Shown here one piece after another: positions 1 through 8,720 of a DNA stretch of 64,000 bases. The notes under the pieces are model-generated. The model saw nothing but the letters and a program-made list of their open reading frames with translations, was not told where the DNA came from and did not search any database. Made by a program: the position numbers and the translations under genes. Position 1 is the stretch's first letter. Every line of letters begins with the position of its first letter. This stretch comes from Anaerobutyricum hallii DSM 3353 (lineage in GTDB: Bacteria; Bacillota; Clostridia; Lachnospirales; Lachnospiraceae), in assembly GCF_000173975.1 (NCBI RefSeq), contig NZ_ACEP01000064.1, positions 62,001 through 126,000 of the forward strand, in the 5' to 3' direction.

Positions 1-2283
1 AAAGAAGCCGAGGAAGCTGGATTTGATGTGGCTATTGTATCTGGAGACCGGGATTTATTACAGCTTGCGACAAAAAAAGTAAAAATTAAGATTCCAAAGA
101 CCAAGGCCTCTGGTACGGTAACAGAGGACTATTATGAGGAAGATGTCCGCGAACTTTACGGCGTGAGCCCAACAGAATTTATTGATATGAAGGGGCTTAT
201 GGGCGATACTTCCGACAATATTCCAGGAGTTCCTGGTATCGGGGAAAAGACAGCCGCAAAGATTATTAAAGAGTACCATTCCATTGAGAATGCCCATGAG
301 CATATCGAAGAAATCAAGCCTGCCCGCGCAAAAAATAATCTGCAGGAATACTATGAGCAGGCAATTATGAGCAAAGATCTTGCGACAATTAAAAAAGACT
401 GCGATATTTCTTATGATTTTAAAGATGCAAAGATTGGAACACTTTTTACAAAGGATGCATACCAGTTATTTAAAGAGTTGGAATTAAAGAGCCTTTTTAA
501 ATATTTTGGGGAGGACGAAAAGGAAGAAGAGACTTTAGAAGTTGTAAGTACTTTTGACCTGGGCGAAATAGAGAATGCATTTACTTCTATTAAAGAAGAG
601 GGACAGGCAGCGCTTGGAATTATCGGTGTGAGTGGAAATTGTAAGGGGCTTTCTCTTACATGGAGGGATAATACAGTACTTGCCTTAGTGGGCGGCTTTG
701 TGACAGAGGACTATTTAAAAGAAAAGATTACAGAGCTTTTAAAAGAAGGAACAGAGCTGATTGTCCTTGATTATAAAGCACTGTTACATTTTTCAGAAGA
801 AGTGCGAGAGTATGAAAGCCAGATTCAGGATGTAGGTATACAGGCATATTTGTTAAATCCATTACAGTCTGCGTATGACTATGAGGACATTGCAAGAGAT
901 TACCTTCGTCAGATGCTTCCGTCAAGAAAGGAAGTCTGCGGGAAAAAAGCGTTAGAAGAAGTCTTTTCACAGGAAGAAGAGAAGACAGTGCAGATGGCAG
1001 CCTATCTTTCCTATGTGCCATTCCATGCTTATCCACTTGTACTTGAAAAGTTGAGAGAAGCCGAAATGGAAGAACTCTATCTTACGATTGAGCGTCCAAC
1101 GGTTGCCACGCTTTACGATATGGAAAAGTACGGAATCACAGTAGAAAAGGATGCCTTAAAAGAATATGGCGACCAGCTTGTAGGACGTATTGAAGAGCTG
1201 GAAAAAAATATTTATGAGCAGGCAGGCAAGACATTTAATATCAATTCACCAAAACAGCTTGGTGTCATCTTATTTGAAGATTTAAAGATGCCGTTTGCGA
1301 AAAAGACAAAAACAGGCTACTCCACGAGTGCGGATATTTTAGAGAAGCTGGCACCAGATTATCCGATTGTTTCTAACATTTTAGAATATCGTCAGCTTAC
1401 AAAATTAAAGTCTACCTATGCGGATGGTCTGGCAGCCTTTATTCAGGAGGATGGAAAGATTCACAGTATTTTTCATCAGAAAGTAACGGCAACGGGAAGA
1501 TTATCAAGTTCTGATCCAAACTTACAGAATATCCCGATTCGTATGCCACTTGGCAGGGCGATTCGAAAAGTATTTGTGCCAGATTCAGGTTATGTATTTG
1601 TCAGTGCAGATTACTCTCAGATCGAGCTTCGTGTGCTTGCACATATGGCAGGAGATGAACACCTGATTGATGCGTACCGACATGGAGAAGACATTCACCG
1701 TATGACTGCATCTCAGGTATTTGGTGTACCATTTGAAGAAGTCACTCCGCTGCTTAGAAGAAGTGCAAAGGCAGTAAACTTTGGTATTGTTTACGGTATC
1801 AGTGCGTTTGGTTTAAGTCAGGATTTAAAGATTTCGAGAAAAGAAGCGAGCGAATATATTGATAAATATTTTGCAACATATCCGGGAATTAAGACGTATC
1901 TTGACGGCAATGTAGCATTTGCCAAAAAGGAAGGCTATGTTAAGACGTTATATGGCCGTGTCCGTCCAATTCCAGAACTTTCTTCGAGTAACTTTATGCA
2001 GAGAAGTTTTGGCGAACGTGTGGCGATGAATTCTTCCATTCAGGGAACGGCTGCGGATATTATTAAGATCGCGATGATTCGTGTGAGTAAACGTCTGCAG
2101 GAAGAAAAGCTTGCTTCAAGACTTATTTTACAGATTCACGATGAACTTTTAATCGAGACAAAAGAGGATGAAGTAGAAGAAGTACGCAAGATATTAAAAG
2201 AAGAAATGATGGGAGCGGCAGACCTTAAAGTTCCGCTGTCTATTGATATTGAAGAAGGAAAGACCTGGTATGAAGCAAAATAA
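1..2283 (+). CDS. polA: DNA polymerase I (5' end outside window)
   Basis: DNA polymerase I fills gaps and removes RNA primers in replication and repair. The reading frame is open from base 1, so the N-terminus lies upstream of the window; the first internal Met-like codon is a GTG at 28. The visible part starts inside the 5'-3' exonuclease domain (GEKTAAKII helix-hairpin-helix region), followed by a degenerate 3'-5' exonuclease-like middle domain without clear catalytic acidic motifs, usual in Firmicutes. The polymerase domain is complete: motif A DYSQIELRVLAHMAGD, O-helix RRSAKAVNFGIVYG and motif C QIHDELLIE are all seen. The stop overlaps the start of coaE, so the two are likely co-transcribed and translationally coupled. 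Confidence 0.97.
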   Translation, partial: KEAEEAGFDVAIVSGDRDLLQLATKKVKIKIPKTKASGTVTEDYYEEDVRELYGVSPTEFIDMKGLMGDTSDNIPGVPGIGEKTAAKIIKEYHSIENAHEHIEEIKPARAKNNLQEYYEQAIMSKDLATIKKDCDISYDFKDAKIGTLFTKDAYQLFKELELKSLFKYFGEDEKEEETLEVVSTFDLGEIENAFTSIKEEGQAALGIIGVSGNCKGLSLTWRDNTVLALVGGFVTEDYLKEKITELLKEGTELIVLDYKALLHFSEEVREYESQIQDVGIQAYLLNPLQSAYDYEDIARDYLRQMLPSRKEVCGKKALEEVFSQEEEKTVQMAAYLSYVPFHAYPLVLEKLREAEMEELYLTIERPTVATLYDMEKYGITVEKDALKEYGDQLVGRIEELEKNIYEQAGKTFNINSPKQLGVILFEDLKMPFAKKTKTGYSTSADILEKLAPDYPIVSNILEYRQLTKLKSTYADGLAAFIQEDGKIHSIFHQKVTATGRLSSSDPNLQNIPIRMPLGRAIRKVFVPDSGYVFVSADYSQIELRVLAHMAGDEHLIDAYRHGEDIHRMTASQVFGVPFEEVTPLLRRSAKAVNFGIVYGISAFGLSQDLKISRKEASEYIDKYFATYPGIKTYLDGNVAFAKKEGYVKTLYGRVRPIPELSSSNFMQRSFGERVAMNSSIQGTAADIIKIAMIRVSKRLQEEKLASRLILQIHDELLIETKEDEVEEVRKILKEEMMGAADLKVPLSIDIEEGKTWYEAK

Positions 2284-2902
2284 AGAGCAAAATAATATGA
2301 AAGTTGTCGGGATTACTGGCGGAGTTGGTTCCGGAAAAAGTGTGGTCATGAACATTTTAAAAGAAAAATACGGTGCGGAAGTGATTCTTGCCGATTTAGT
2401 GGCACATGATTTAATGGAGCCAGGCCAGCAGAATTATTTAGACATCGTGGAGGCATTTGGTGAGGGAATCCTTGCCCAAGATAAAACGATTGACCGGCCG
2501 GCATTGGCAAAAGTTGTTTTTGGAAATCAGGAACGACTCGCCCGTTTAAATGCGATTACACATCCGAATGTAAAAAAAGAGATTTTCCATCGGATCGATG
2601 GGATAAAGGAAAAAGGAGAGGCTTCTTTCATTGCGGTGGAGGCGGCTCTCCTTTTAGAAGAAGGCTATCAGAATGATTTTGATATGATGTGGTATGTCTA
2701 TGTAGATGAGGCAACTCGTATTGAGCGTCTAAAAGAAGGCCGGGGATATACCGAAGAAAAGTGCCGTGAAATTATGGCAAAACAGCTTCCAGAAGAAGTA
2801 TTTCGGAAGGAATGTTCCACAGTAATTGATAACCATTTAGGAATCTCTGAAACGGAAAATCAGATAAAAACGGCAGTAGAGAGCCTGCTTTCTCTTTACT
2901 AA
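2270..2902 (+). CDS. coaE: Dephospho-CoA kinase
   Basis: This enzyme phosphorylates the 3'-hydroxyl of dephospho-CoA, the last step of coenzyme A synthesis. The P-loop GITGGVGSGKS lies near the N-terminus, followed by the LADLVAH and RPALAKVVF segments typical of CoaE; length is about 210 residues, normal for the family. I chose ATG 2270 because AAGGAAAG lies about 8 bases upstream within polA; ATG 2297 is the alternative and lies just before the P-loop strand. The gene overlaps the polA stop by 14 bases. coaD, the preceding step of the same pathway, is encoded far away at 62383, so the pathway is dispersed. Confidence 0.95.
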   Translation: MKQNKEQNNMKVVGITGGVGSGKSVVMNILKEKYGAEVILADLVAHDLMEPGQQNYLDIVEAFGEGILAQDKTIDRPALAKVVFGNQERLARLNAITHPNVKKEIFHRIDGIKEKGEASFIAVEAALLLEEGYQNDFDMMWYVYVDEATRIERLKEGRGYTEEKCREIMAKQLPEEVFRKECSTVIDNHLGISETENQIKTAVESLLSLY

Positions 2903-2905
2903 CTC

Positions 2906-2934
2906 TTTACTAATAAGATAATTTAGTATATAAT
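2906..2934 (+). promoter_or_regulatory. Probable sigma-A promoter for the metallo-hydrolase gene
   Basis: TTTACT (2906-2911) and a perfect TATAAT (2929-2934) are separated by 17 bases. They lie in the 67-base gap after coaE, and the next start codon is at 2970. The -35 box is a 4/6 match only, so this is a moderate call. Confidence 0.45.
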
Positions 2935-2969
2935 GGTTGGTAAATTTGAGCCAAAAGGATGGTAAATAG

Positions 2970-3761
2970 ATGAATTTAGCGAGCATCGCCAGCGGTAGCA
3001 GCGGTAATTGTATATATGTAGGTAATGAAAAGTCCCATTTTCTTATTGATGCGGGAATCAGCAGAAAGAGAATTGTGGAGGGACTGACACAGATGGAAGT
3101 AGCACCGGAAACCATTCAGGGAATCTTCGTGACACATGAACATATGGATCATATCAGTGGTCTTGGCGTGTTTCTTAGAAAGTATCCCGTTCCGGTATTT
3201 GCTACAGCAAAAACCATTGATGAGATTTTAAGTACATCCTCTCTTGGAAAGGTCGATAAAAATCTTTTTGAGAGTATCACACCGGACAATCCGATTTACA
3301 TGGATGGAATTAAAATAGAAGCATCCCGTATTCTTCACGATGCGGCAGACCCGGTCTGTTATACGGTAAGTGATACGGAATCAAAAGTCGGAGTAGCAAC
3401 CGATTTTGGAACATATGATGAATATCTTGTAGAGAAGTTACAGGGCTGTGAGTCCTTACTGGTTGAGTCCAATCATGACTTAAACATGCTTATGGTTGGC
3501 CCGTATCCATATCCTCTCAAGAAGCGAATTATGGGGAATAAAGGGCATCTTTCAAACGAGAGAGCCGGACAGTTTTTGTCAAAAGTAATTGGAGAAGAGT
3601 GTAAACATATTTTTCTGGGGCATCTTAGTAAAGAGAATAACTATGGTGAACTGGCCTATGAGACGGTAAAGGTGGAGCTTTTATTACATAATATTGATCT
3701 TGATAAAGCGAACTTTACTTTGCAGGTAGCGAGCAGAACCGCACCTACTTGTATAATCTAG
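2970..3761 (+). CDS. MBL-fold metallo-hydrolase, YycJ/WalJ type
   Basis: A cytoplasmic metallo-beta-lactamase-fold hydrolase of 263 residues. The dinuclear metal motif THEHMDHISG is at about residues 51-60; SNHDLNMLM, GNKGHLSN and LGHLSKENN further on supply later metal ligands. The N-terminal SIASGSSGNCIYV is characteristic of the YycJ/WalJ group, which is linked in Bacillus to the WalKR cell-wall system and to DNA repair, though no walRK genes are near here. The start has AAGGATGG just upstream. The substrate cannot be read from sequence; 5'-3' exonuclease activity has been proposed for the family. Confidence 0.85.
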   Translation: MNLASIASGSSGNCIYVGNEKSHFLIDAGISRKRIVEGLTQMEVAPETIQGIFVTHEHMDHISGLGVFLRKYPVPVFATAKTIDEILSTSSLGKVDKNLFESITPDNPIYMDGIKIEASRILHDAADPVCYTVSDTESKVGVATDFGTYDEYLVEKLQGCESLLVESNHDLNMLMVGPYPYPLKKRIMGNKGHLSNERAGQFLSKVIGEECKHIFLGHLSKENNYGELAYETVKVELLLHNIDLDKANFTLQVASRTAPTCII

Positions 3762-3862
3762 GGAAAAAAGAAAAAGAACTTGAGCAGTTAAATCGTAATT
3801 ATATCTAGTAATTGCTTTGTATAATTACCTTAAATAATTTACACACATAAGGAGTATTAACC

Positions 3863-4150
3863 ATGGAAGGAAAAAAGCTTAAGAAATCAATTATCACTGT
3901 ACTCGGAAAAGATTCTGTTGGAATCATTGCAAAGGTTTGTACTTATCTTGCAAATAACAACGTGAATATTCTTGACATTAACCAGACAATTACCGGCGGT
4001 TTCTTCAACATGATGATGATTGTTGAGTCAGAAGAAGTAGTTAAGACTTTCCCTGTTATGGCAAGCGAGCTTGAACAGATTGGAGAGGAACTTGGTGTTA
4101 AGATTCAGGCGCAGCACCAGGAAATCTTTGAAATGATGCATCGTATCTAG
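3863..4150 (+). CDS. ACT domain protein (UPF0237)
   Basis: A 95-residue protein that is essentially a single ACT domain, a small-ligand (often amino acid) sensor fold: the strand [18 protein letters not shown] followed by [10 protein letters not shown] is the classic ACT opening. An AAGGAG lies 7-8 bases before the ATG. It sits 10 bases upstream of the UPF0210 gene with AGGAGG between, and this pair is conserved in many Firmicutes and archaea, so the two are probably one operon and functional partners. The ligand is unknown. A promoter in the preceding 100-base gap is likely but not clear. Confidence 0.9.
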   Translation: MEGKKLKKSIITVLGKDSVGIIAKVCTYLANNNVNILDINQTITGGFFNMMMIVESEEVVKTFPVMASELEQIGEELGVKIQAQHQEIFEMMHRI

Positions 4151-4160
4151 GAGGCCCGCT

Positions 4161-5525
4161 ATGTTAAACATAAATGAAGTAATTGAAACTAATAAGATGA
4201 TTCATGAGATGAACCTTGATGTTCGTACTATTACAATGGGTATCAGCCTGTTAGACTGCGTCAGTGATTCTCTTGATGAAGTATGTGAGAATATTTACAA
4301 CAAGATTACAACAAAAGCAAAGAATCTTGTAAAAGTAGGAAAGGAAATCGAGCAGGAGTTTGGTATCCCTATCGTAAATAAGCGTATTTCTATCACACCG
4401 ATTGCTTTAGTAGGTGGTGCCTGCTGCAAAGGGCCAGAAGACTTTGTACGCATTGCAAAAGAGTTAGACCGCTGTGCAAAAGAAGTAGGCGTGAATTTTA
4501 TCGGTGGATATTCTGCATTAGTTAACAAAGGAATGACAAAAGCAGACAAGTATCTTATCGAGTCTATTCCAGAAGCACTTTCTGTAACCGACAGAGTGTG
4601 CAGTTCTATCAATGTAGGTTCTACAAAGACAGGAATCAACATGGATGCAGTAAAGATGCTCGGTGAGATTATTCTTGAGACTTCCAGAAAAACAGCAGAT
4701 AAAGACAGTATCGGTAATGCTAAGCTTGTTGTATTCACTAACGCACCAGACGATAATCCATTTATGGCAGGTGCATTCCACGGTGTGACAGAAGCAGATA
4801 CTATCATCAATGTCGGAGTCAGCGGTCCTGGTGTTGTAAAACGTGCTCTTGAAAATGTTCGTGGTAAAGACTTCGAAGAACTTTGTGAGACAATTAAGAA
4901 GACAGCTTTCAAGGTTACCCGTGTAGGACAGCTTGTAGCAAAAGAAGCTTCTAAGCGTCTTGGCGTACCTTTTGGTATTATTGACTTATCTCTTGCGCCA
5001 ACACCTGCAGTTGGCGACAGTGTTGGAGAAATCTTAGAAGAAATTGGTCTTGAATATGCCGGAGCACCAGGAACAACAGCAGCACTCGCTCTCTTAAATG
5101 ACCAGGTAAAGAAGGGTGGCGTAATGGCTTCCTCTTACGTTGGTGGTTTAAGTGGTGCATTTATTCCAGTTAGTGAAGATCAGCGAATGATCGATGCAGT
5201 AGAGGCAGGAGCACTTACTTTAGAGAAGTTAGAAGCAATGACTTGTGTATGTTCTGTTGGACTTGATATGATTGCTATCCCGGGAGATACAAAGGCAACA
5301 ACGATTTCCGGAATTATCGCAGACGAGATGGCACTCGGTATGGTAAATCAGAAGACAACAGCAGTCCGCATTATTCCTGTAATCGGTAAAGGCGTTGGTG
5401 ATACGGTACAGTTTGGAGGACTTTTAGGTTATGCTCCAATTATGCCAGTGAATCAGTTTGACTGTTCCGCATTCGTAAACAGAGGCGGAAGAATCCCTGC
5501 ACCAATCCATAGTTTTAAAAATTAA
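4161..5525 (+). CDS. UPF0210 (DUF711, PFL family) protein
   Basis: A 454-residue protein of the DUF711/UPF0210 family, structurally related to pyruvate formate-lyase/ribonucleotide reductase-like barrels but with no established reaction. Family landmarks are seen: [14 protein letters not shown], an [14 protein letters not shown] segment, and a glycine-rich C-terminal region with [21 protein letters not shown] at the end. Length is the usual one for the family. It follows the ACT protein by 10 bases and is closed by a strong terminator 27 bases after its stop. I infer that the ACT partner senses a ligand for this protein; nothing in the sequence gives the substrate. Confidence 0.9.
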   Translation: MLNINEVIETNKMIHEMNLDVRTITMGISLLDCVSDSLDEVCENIYNKITTKAKNLVKVGKEIEQEFGIPIVNKRISITPIALVGGACCKGPEDFVRIAKELDRCAKEVGVNFIGGYSALVNKGMTKADKYLIESIPEALSVTDRVCSSINVGSTKTGINMDAVKMLGEIILETSRKTADKDSIGNAKLVVFTNAPDDNPFMAGAFHGVTEADTIINVGVSGPGVVKRALENVRGKDFEELCETIKKTAFKVTRVGQLVAKEASKRLGVPFGIIDLSLAPTPAVGDSVGEILEEIGLEYAGAPGTTAALALLNDQVKKGGVMASSYVGGLSGAFIPVSEDQRMIDAVEAGALTLEKLEAMTCVCSVGLDMIAIPGDTKATTISGIIADEMALGMVNQKTTAVRIIPVIGKGVGDTVQFGGLLGYAPIMPVNQFDCSAFVNRGGRIPAPIHSFKN

Positions 5526-5551
5526 ATAGGAATTGCCGCAGGCAAGGAGAC

Positions 5552-5600
5552 GCTCCCCCAGAGAGAAGGTATCTTCTCTCTGGGGGAGCTGTTTTTTGTT
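5552..5600 (+). terminator. Strong intrinsic terminator after the UPF0210 gene
   Basis: A perfect 17-bp stem (5552-5568 with 5573-5589, CCCCCAGAGAG side) closes a GTAT loop and is followed by TGTTTTTTGTT. It ends the core block before the accessory region. Confidence 0.92.
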
Positions 5601-5897
5601 AAACGGGAATTATTAACTGGTCACTGCACATGAACGAAGTGACACCGCATATCCATGAGCGTCATGCATTCGATGCCATAACCGACAGGAAATGTAGCTG
5701 GACGAAGTGACTTGACTGAGTAAATTGAAATGGAAATATGACGGAGAGTGTGATATGATTTGAATGGAAAAATATCACTTCAAGACGGTAGACATAATGA
5801 TGATAATTTTGTTGGTAATTGTGTTGAGAAAGTGAATACAGAACTTAAAAATCTATCTGAAAGCAGAGAAATAGAAAAAATGTGGAATCAATTTTAG
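5601..5897 (+). pseudogene. Intergenic stretch with a possible gene-tail remnant
   Basis: No intact gene is visible in this stretch. The first part carries short repeated words (GAACGAAGTGAC and GGACGAAGTGAC at about 5634 and 5700). From about 5763 to the TAG at 5895-5897 one frame stays open for some 44 codons and reads like a protein tail (DGRHNDDNFVGNCVEKVN, then LKNLSESREIEKMWNQF), with no plausible start. It may be the 3' remnant of a lost gene; I do not recognise the family. Confidence 0.3.
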
Positions 5898-6001
5898 AGT
5901 AAAAATTGTTTCGTGGAAAATATCCAATACTGTGATGTTATAAAAACAATATCTACTCTGATATTAAATATATATAGTTAATAAAGAGAGGTGCATATGC
6001 T

Positions 6002-6691
6002 ATGCCAGGTATACTCGTGGTTGAAGATGATGAAAATTTAAATCGTGGAATTACATTCTCACTGAAAAAATCCGGATATGAGGTTTTTTCAGCAGAATCA
6101 GTGAAAAAAGCGAAAAGAATTGCAAGTGATAATAATGTGGATGTTACCATTTGTGATGTGAATCTTCCGGATGGGAATGGACTGGAATTTGTAAGGTGGA
6201 TGAGATGCAATTATAATACATACATTATTTGTCTTACAGCACTAGATCAGGAGATGGATCAGGTCATGGGATATGAAGCAGGGGCAGATGATTATATTAC
6301 AAAGCCGTTTAGTCTTTCGGTACTTCTTTTGAAAATAGAAGCACATTTCCGCCGCAGACAGGAGAAAACGGAAGCCGGAAAGATGATTTCGGGAGATATC
6401 ATATTTATCGCAGGAGAAATGAAAGTCCTGATAAAGAGTCGTGAAATCAGTCTGACAAAAACGGAGTTGAAAATGCTGACTTTTTTTCTTCAGAATCCGA
6501 AACAGATTCTTTCAAAAACACAAATATTGGAAAATGTGTTTGATCTGGAAGGGGATTTTGTGGATGAAAATACAATCGCTGTCAATATCAGAAGACTCCG
6601 TGAGAAAATCGAAGACAATCCGGCTGCACCGGTCTATATAAAGAATATCAGAGGTCTTGGGTATATATGGAATCAGGAGGTAAGGCAGTGA
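6002..6691 (+). CDS. OmpR/PhoB-family response regulator
   Basis: A 229-residue two-component response regulator. The receiver domain (about 1-115) has the acidic pair EDDEN, the phospho-acceptor Asp in TICDVNLPDG, a TALD switch and the conserved Lys in ITKPFSL. The C-terminal winged helix (about 130-229) ends in IRRLREKIEDNP...IRGLGYIW, the PhoB pattern. The ATG at 6002 has AGAGAGG about 10 bases upstream. The stop overlaps the GTG start of the sensor kinase by four bases. The downstream ABC exporter is the likely target, as in VanRS-like or bacitracin-type sensing modules, which is inference from position. Confidence 0.93.
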   Translation: MPGILVVEDDENLNRGITFSLKKSGYEVFSAESVKKAKRIASDNNVDVTICDVNLPDGNGLEFVRWMRCNYNTYIICLTALDQEMDQVMGYEAGADDYITKPFSLSVLLLKIEAHFRRRQEKTEAGKMISGDIIFIAGEMKVLIKSREISLTKTELKMLTFFLQNPKQILSKTQILENVFDLEGDFVDENTIAVNIRRLREKIEDNPAAPVYIKNIRGLGYIWNQEVRQ

Positions 6692-7932
6692 CAAAGAGAT
6701 ATCGCAAGAAGATCACAGTAGTGCTCTCCTTGGTATTGCCTGTTATAGTATTGTTTGCAATATTAAATTGCTTTACCACGTATATGTTTTATGAAGATTA
6801 TAAATATAAAATGAATCTTATGACAGAGATTGCTGCAAAGGAAGAATTTTCCGGGCTGGATGCTGTTTCGGAATTACTTAAGGATAAGGATATTGAAACT
6901 AACGAACAGGGAAGGCGATTATTGGAGCAATATGGATACTGGGGGAATAAAGGGAATGCATTTTATTCGCAATTTCGGCATCAGGTTATGGTGACCGGTG
7001 CTGTAAGCACTGTGATATGCGTGCTTCTTTTGACTTTTTTACTTTATTGGAAGAAAAAAGAAGATGCGTGTCATCAGAAAATTTTAGACCAATTGGAAGA
7101 AATTCTGATCAGATTCCGAGAAAATAAATTTGATGATTTACTGAAAACGGAAAATCATGCAGAACTGGAAAAATTGAATGACCAGCTTGAAGCAATCGGA
7201 CATCATATTCAGTTGATAAAGGAAGAAGCAAGGGCAGAAAAGGAGAACACGAAAGAAATGGTTTCTGATATTTCTCACCAGTTAAAGACACCGGTTGCAG
7301 CTTTGGATACATGTTTTAGTGTGCTGATGCAGAATGACTTAAGTGCCACAGAACAGGAGGAGTTTCGTATCCGTTGTCGGAGTGCTCTGGATGGACTGGA
7401 GACATTATTGCAGTCGCTTCTTGAAATATCCAAGATGGAAACTGGACTGATTCAGATTAATAAGAAAAAACTTCCACTTATGGATACTGTCATATCTGCT
7501 GTGAACCGCACTTATCCTAAAGCGGATGAGAAAGAAATGGAATTCGTTTTTGACTATGAAAAAGAGCTGGAAACATGCACGATTATGCAGGATAAAAGGT
7601 GGCTTGGTGAAGCTGTGATCAACGTTCTGGATAATGCGGTCAAGTACAGTCCGTGTGGTTCAAAAATATTTATCCGGTTACAAAAAAGAAACGATCTTGT
7701 AAGAATGGAAATTGAGGATCAGGGAATTGGTATTCCGCAGAATGAGTATCACAAAATTTTTCAACGATTTTACAGAGGAAGTTCCAAGGAGGTCATGGAA
7801 AAGAGCGGTACAGGAATCGGACTTTTTCTATCGAGAGAAATTATCGAAAAACACGCAGGTACGATTACGGTAACCTCCGGCAAAAAGAAAAAAGGAAGCA
7901 CGTTTGTGATTCAATTACCATATGTTGGTTAA
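6688..7932 (+). CDS. Sensor histidine kinase
   Basis: A membrane sensor kinase of about 414 residues. Two transmembrane segments (VVLSLVLPVIVLFAIL near the start and TGAVSTVICVLLLTFLLYW at about 110) enclose a short extracellular loop of about 70 residues. The H-box is VSDISHQLKTPVAALD, and the ATPase domain has N (INVLDNAVKYSP), G1 (IEDQGIGIP), F (IFQRFYRG) and G2 (GTGIGLFLS) boxes. GTG 6688 is the preferred start because AGGAGG lies seven bases before it and it overlaps the regulator stop as GTGA; an in-frame ATG at 6667 has no ribosome site. A terminator follows directly. The signal sensed is unknown. Confidence 0.92.
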   Translation: MTKRYRKKITVVLSLVLPVIVLFAILNCFTTYMFYEDYKYKMNLMTEIAAKEEFSGLDAVSELLKDKDIETNEQGRRLLEQYGYWGNKGNAFYSQFRHQVMVTGAVSTVICVLLLTFLLYWKKKEDACHQKILDQLEEILIRFRENKFDDLLKTENHAELEKLNDQLEAIGHHIQLIKEEARAEKENTKEMVSDISHQLKTPVAALDTCFSVLMQNDLSATEQEEFRIRCRSALDGLETLLQSLLEISKMETGLIQINKKKLPLMDTVISAVNRTYPKADEKEMEFVFDYEKELETCTIMQDKRWLGEAVINVLDNAVKYSPCGSKIFIRLQKRNDLVRMEIEDQGIGIPQNEYHKIFQRFYRGSSKEVMEKSGTGIGLFLSREIIEKHAGTITVTSGKKKKGSTFVIQLPYVG

Positions 7933-7943
7933 ATTTTAAGTGG

Positions 7944-7986
7944 GCAGAAATCTTACAATTCTGTAAGACTTCTGCTCGTTTTTTGA
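7944..7986 (+). terminator. Intrinsic terminator between kinase and exporter genes
   Basis: A 14-base arm (GCAGAAATCTTACA, 7944-7957) pairs with 7962-7975 with one mismatch over an ATTC loop, followed by TCGTTTTTTG. The exporter genes must therefore have their own promoter in the 60 bases before 8046, where a regulator-dependent promoter would be expected. Confidence 0.85.
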
Positions 7987-8045
7987 AAGTGAAATGAAAG
8001 ATTGCCCTGATACAATTTGGATGTAGGATGAAAAGGAGGCAACAC

Positions 8046-8720
8046 ATGAGTGTGATATTAGAAACCAAGCAGCTTTGTAAGTTTTATGGAGCAGGTGAGA
8101 ATCAGGTCAAAGCGGTCGATCAGGTGGACATTCAGATTGAGCAGGGAGAATTTGTCGCAATTGTTGGAAAGTCAGGTTCCGGTAAAAGTACATTACTTCA
8201 TATGCTTGGAGGGCTAGACACCCCGACAAAAGGCAGTGTTACTTTAGCAGGGAAAGATTTATACAGGATGAAGGAAGATGCCCTTGCTGTTTTCCGCAGA
8301 AGAAAAATCGGATTTGTTTTTCAGGCATTTAATCTGGTTTCATCTGTTAATGTCTGGGAAAATATTGTACTGCCACTGGGGCTGGATGGAAGAAAAGTGG
8401 ATGAAGCGTATGTAAATGATATTATTGCAACTCTGGGGATTGAAAACCGGATTTATAATCTGCCAAATCAGTTATCCGGAGGACAGCAGCAGAGAGTAGC
8501 AATTGCAAGAGCACTGGTGAATCGTCCGGAAATTATATTTGCAGATGAGCCGACAGGAAATCTTGATTCTAAGACCAGTGATGAGGTAATCGCTCTGCTT
8601 AAGATGACAGCAAAAAAATATGGACAGACAATTGTAATGATTACCCATGATGACGAAATTGCACAGGTCGCTGACCGTATTCTGGTGATTGAGGACGGAC
8701 AGGTGGTGGATTTCAGATGA
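8046..8720 (+). CDS. ABC transporter ATPase (MacB/LolD/FtsE type)
   Basis: A 224-residue ATPase subunit of an FtsX/MacB-type ABC transporter. Walker A is GKSGSGKST, the Q-loop is FVFQAFNLV, the signature is [15 protein letters not shown], Walker B is IIFADEPTGNLDS and the switch is MITHDDEI. ATG 8046 was chosen because AAGGAGG ends seven bases upstream; an earlier in-frame ATG at 8028 overlaps that ribosome site. The stop TGA overlaps the ATG of the permease gene. With the two-component system upstream this resembles modules that remove or sense antimicrobial peptides, but the substrate is not visible. Confidence 0.94.
   Translation: MSVILETKQLCKFYGAGENQVKAVDQVDIQIEQGEFVAIVGKSGSGKSTLLHMLGGLDTPTKGSVTLAGKDLYRMKEDALAVFRRRKIGFVFQAFNLVSSVNVWENIVLPLGLDGRKVDEAYVNDIIATLGIENRIYNLPNQLSGGQQQRVAIARALVNRPEIIFADEPTGNLDSKTSDEVIALLKMTAKKYGQTIVMITHDDEIAQVADRILVIEDGQVVDFR

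Noticed and set aside
58-303. Minus-strand ORF of 81 codons inside polA
   Set aside because: It lies wholly within a conserved coding region on the other strand, has no ribosome site and no recognisable protein pattern.
4295-4912. Minus-strand ORF of 205 codons inside the UPF0210 gene
   Set aside because: It is the shadow of a conserved gene, with Ser/Thr/Pro-rich composition and no start signal.
5552-5600. The 17-bp perfect hairpin as another arm-and-core element
   Set aside because: The loop is only four bases and a T-run follows; it is an ordinary terminator.
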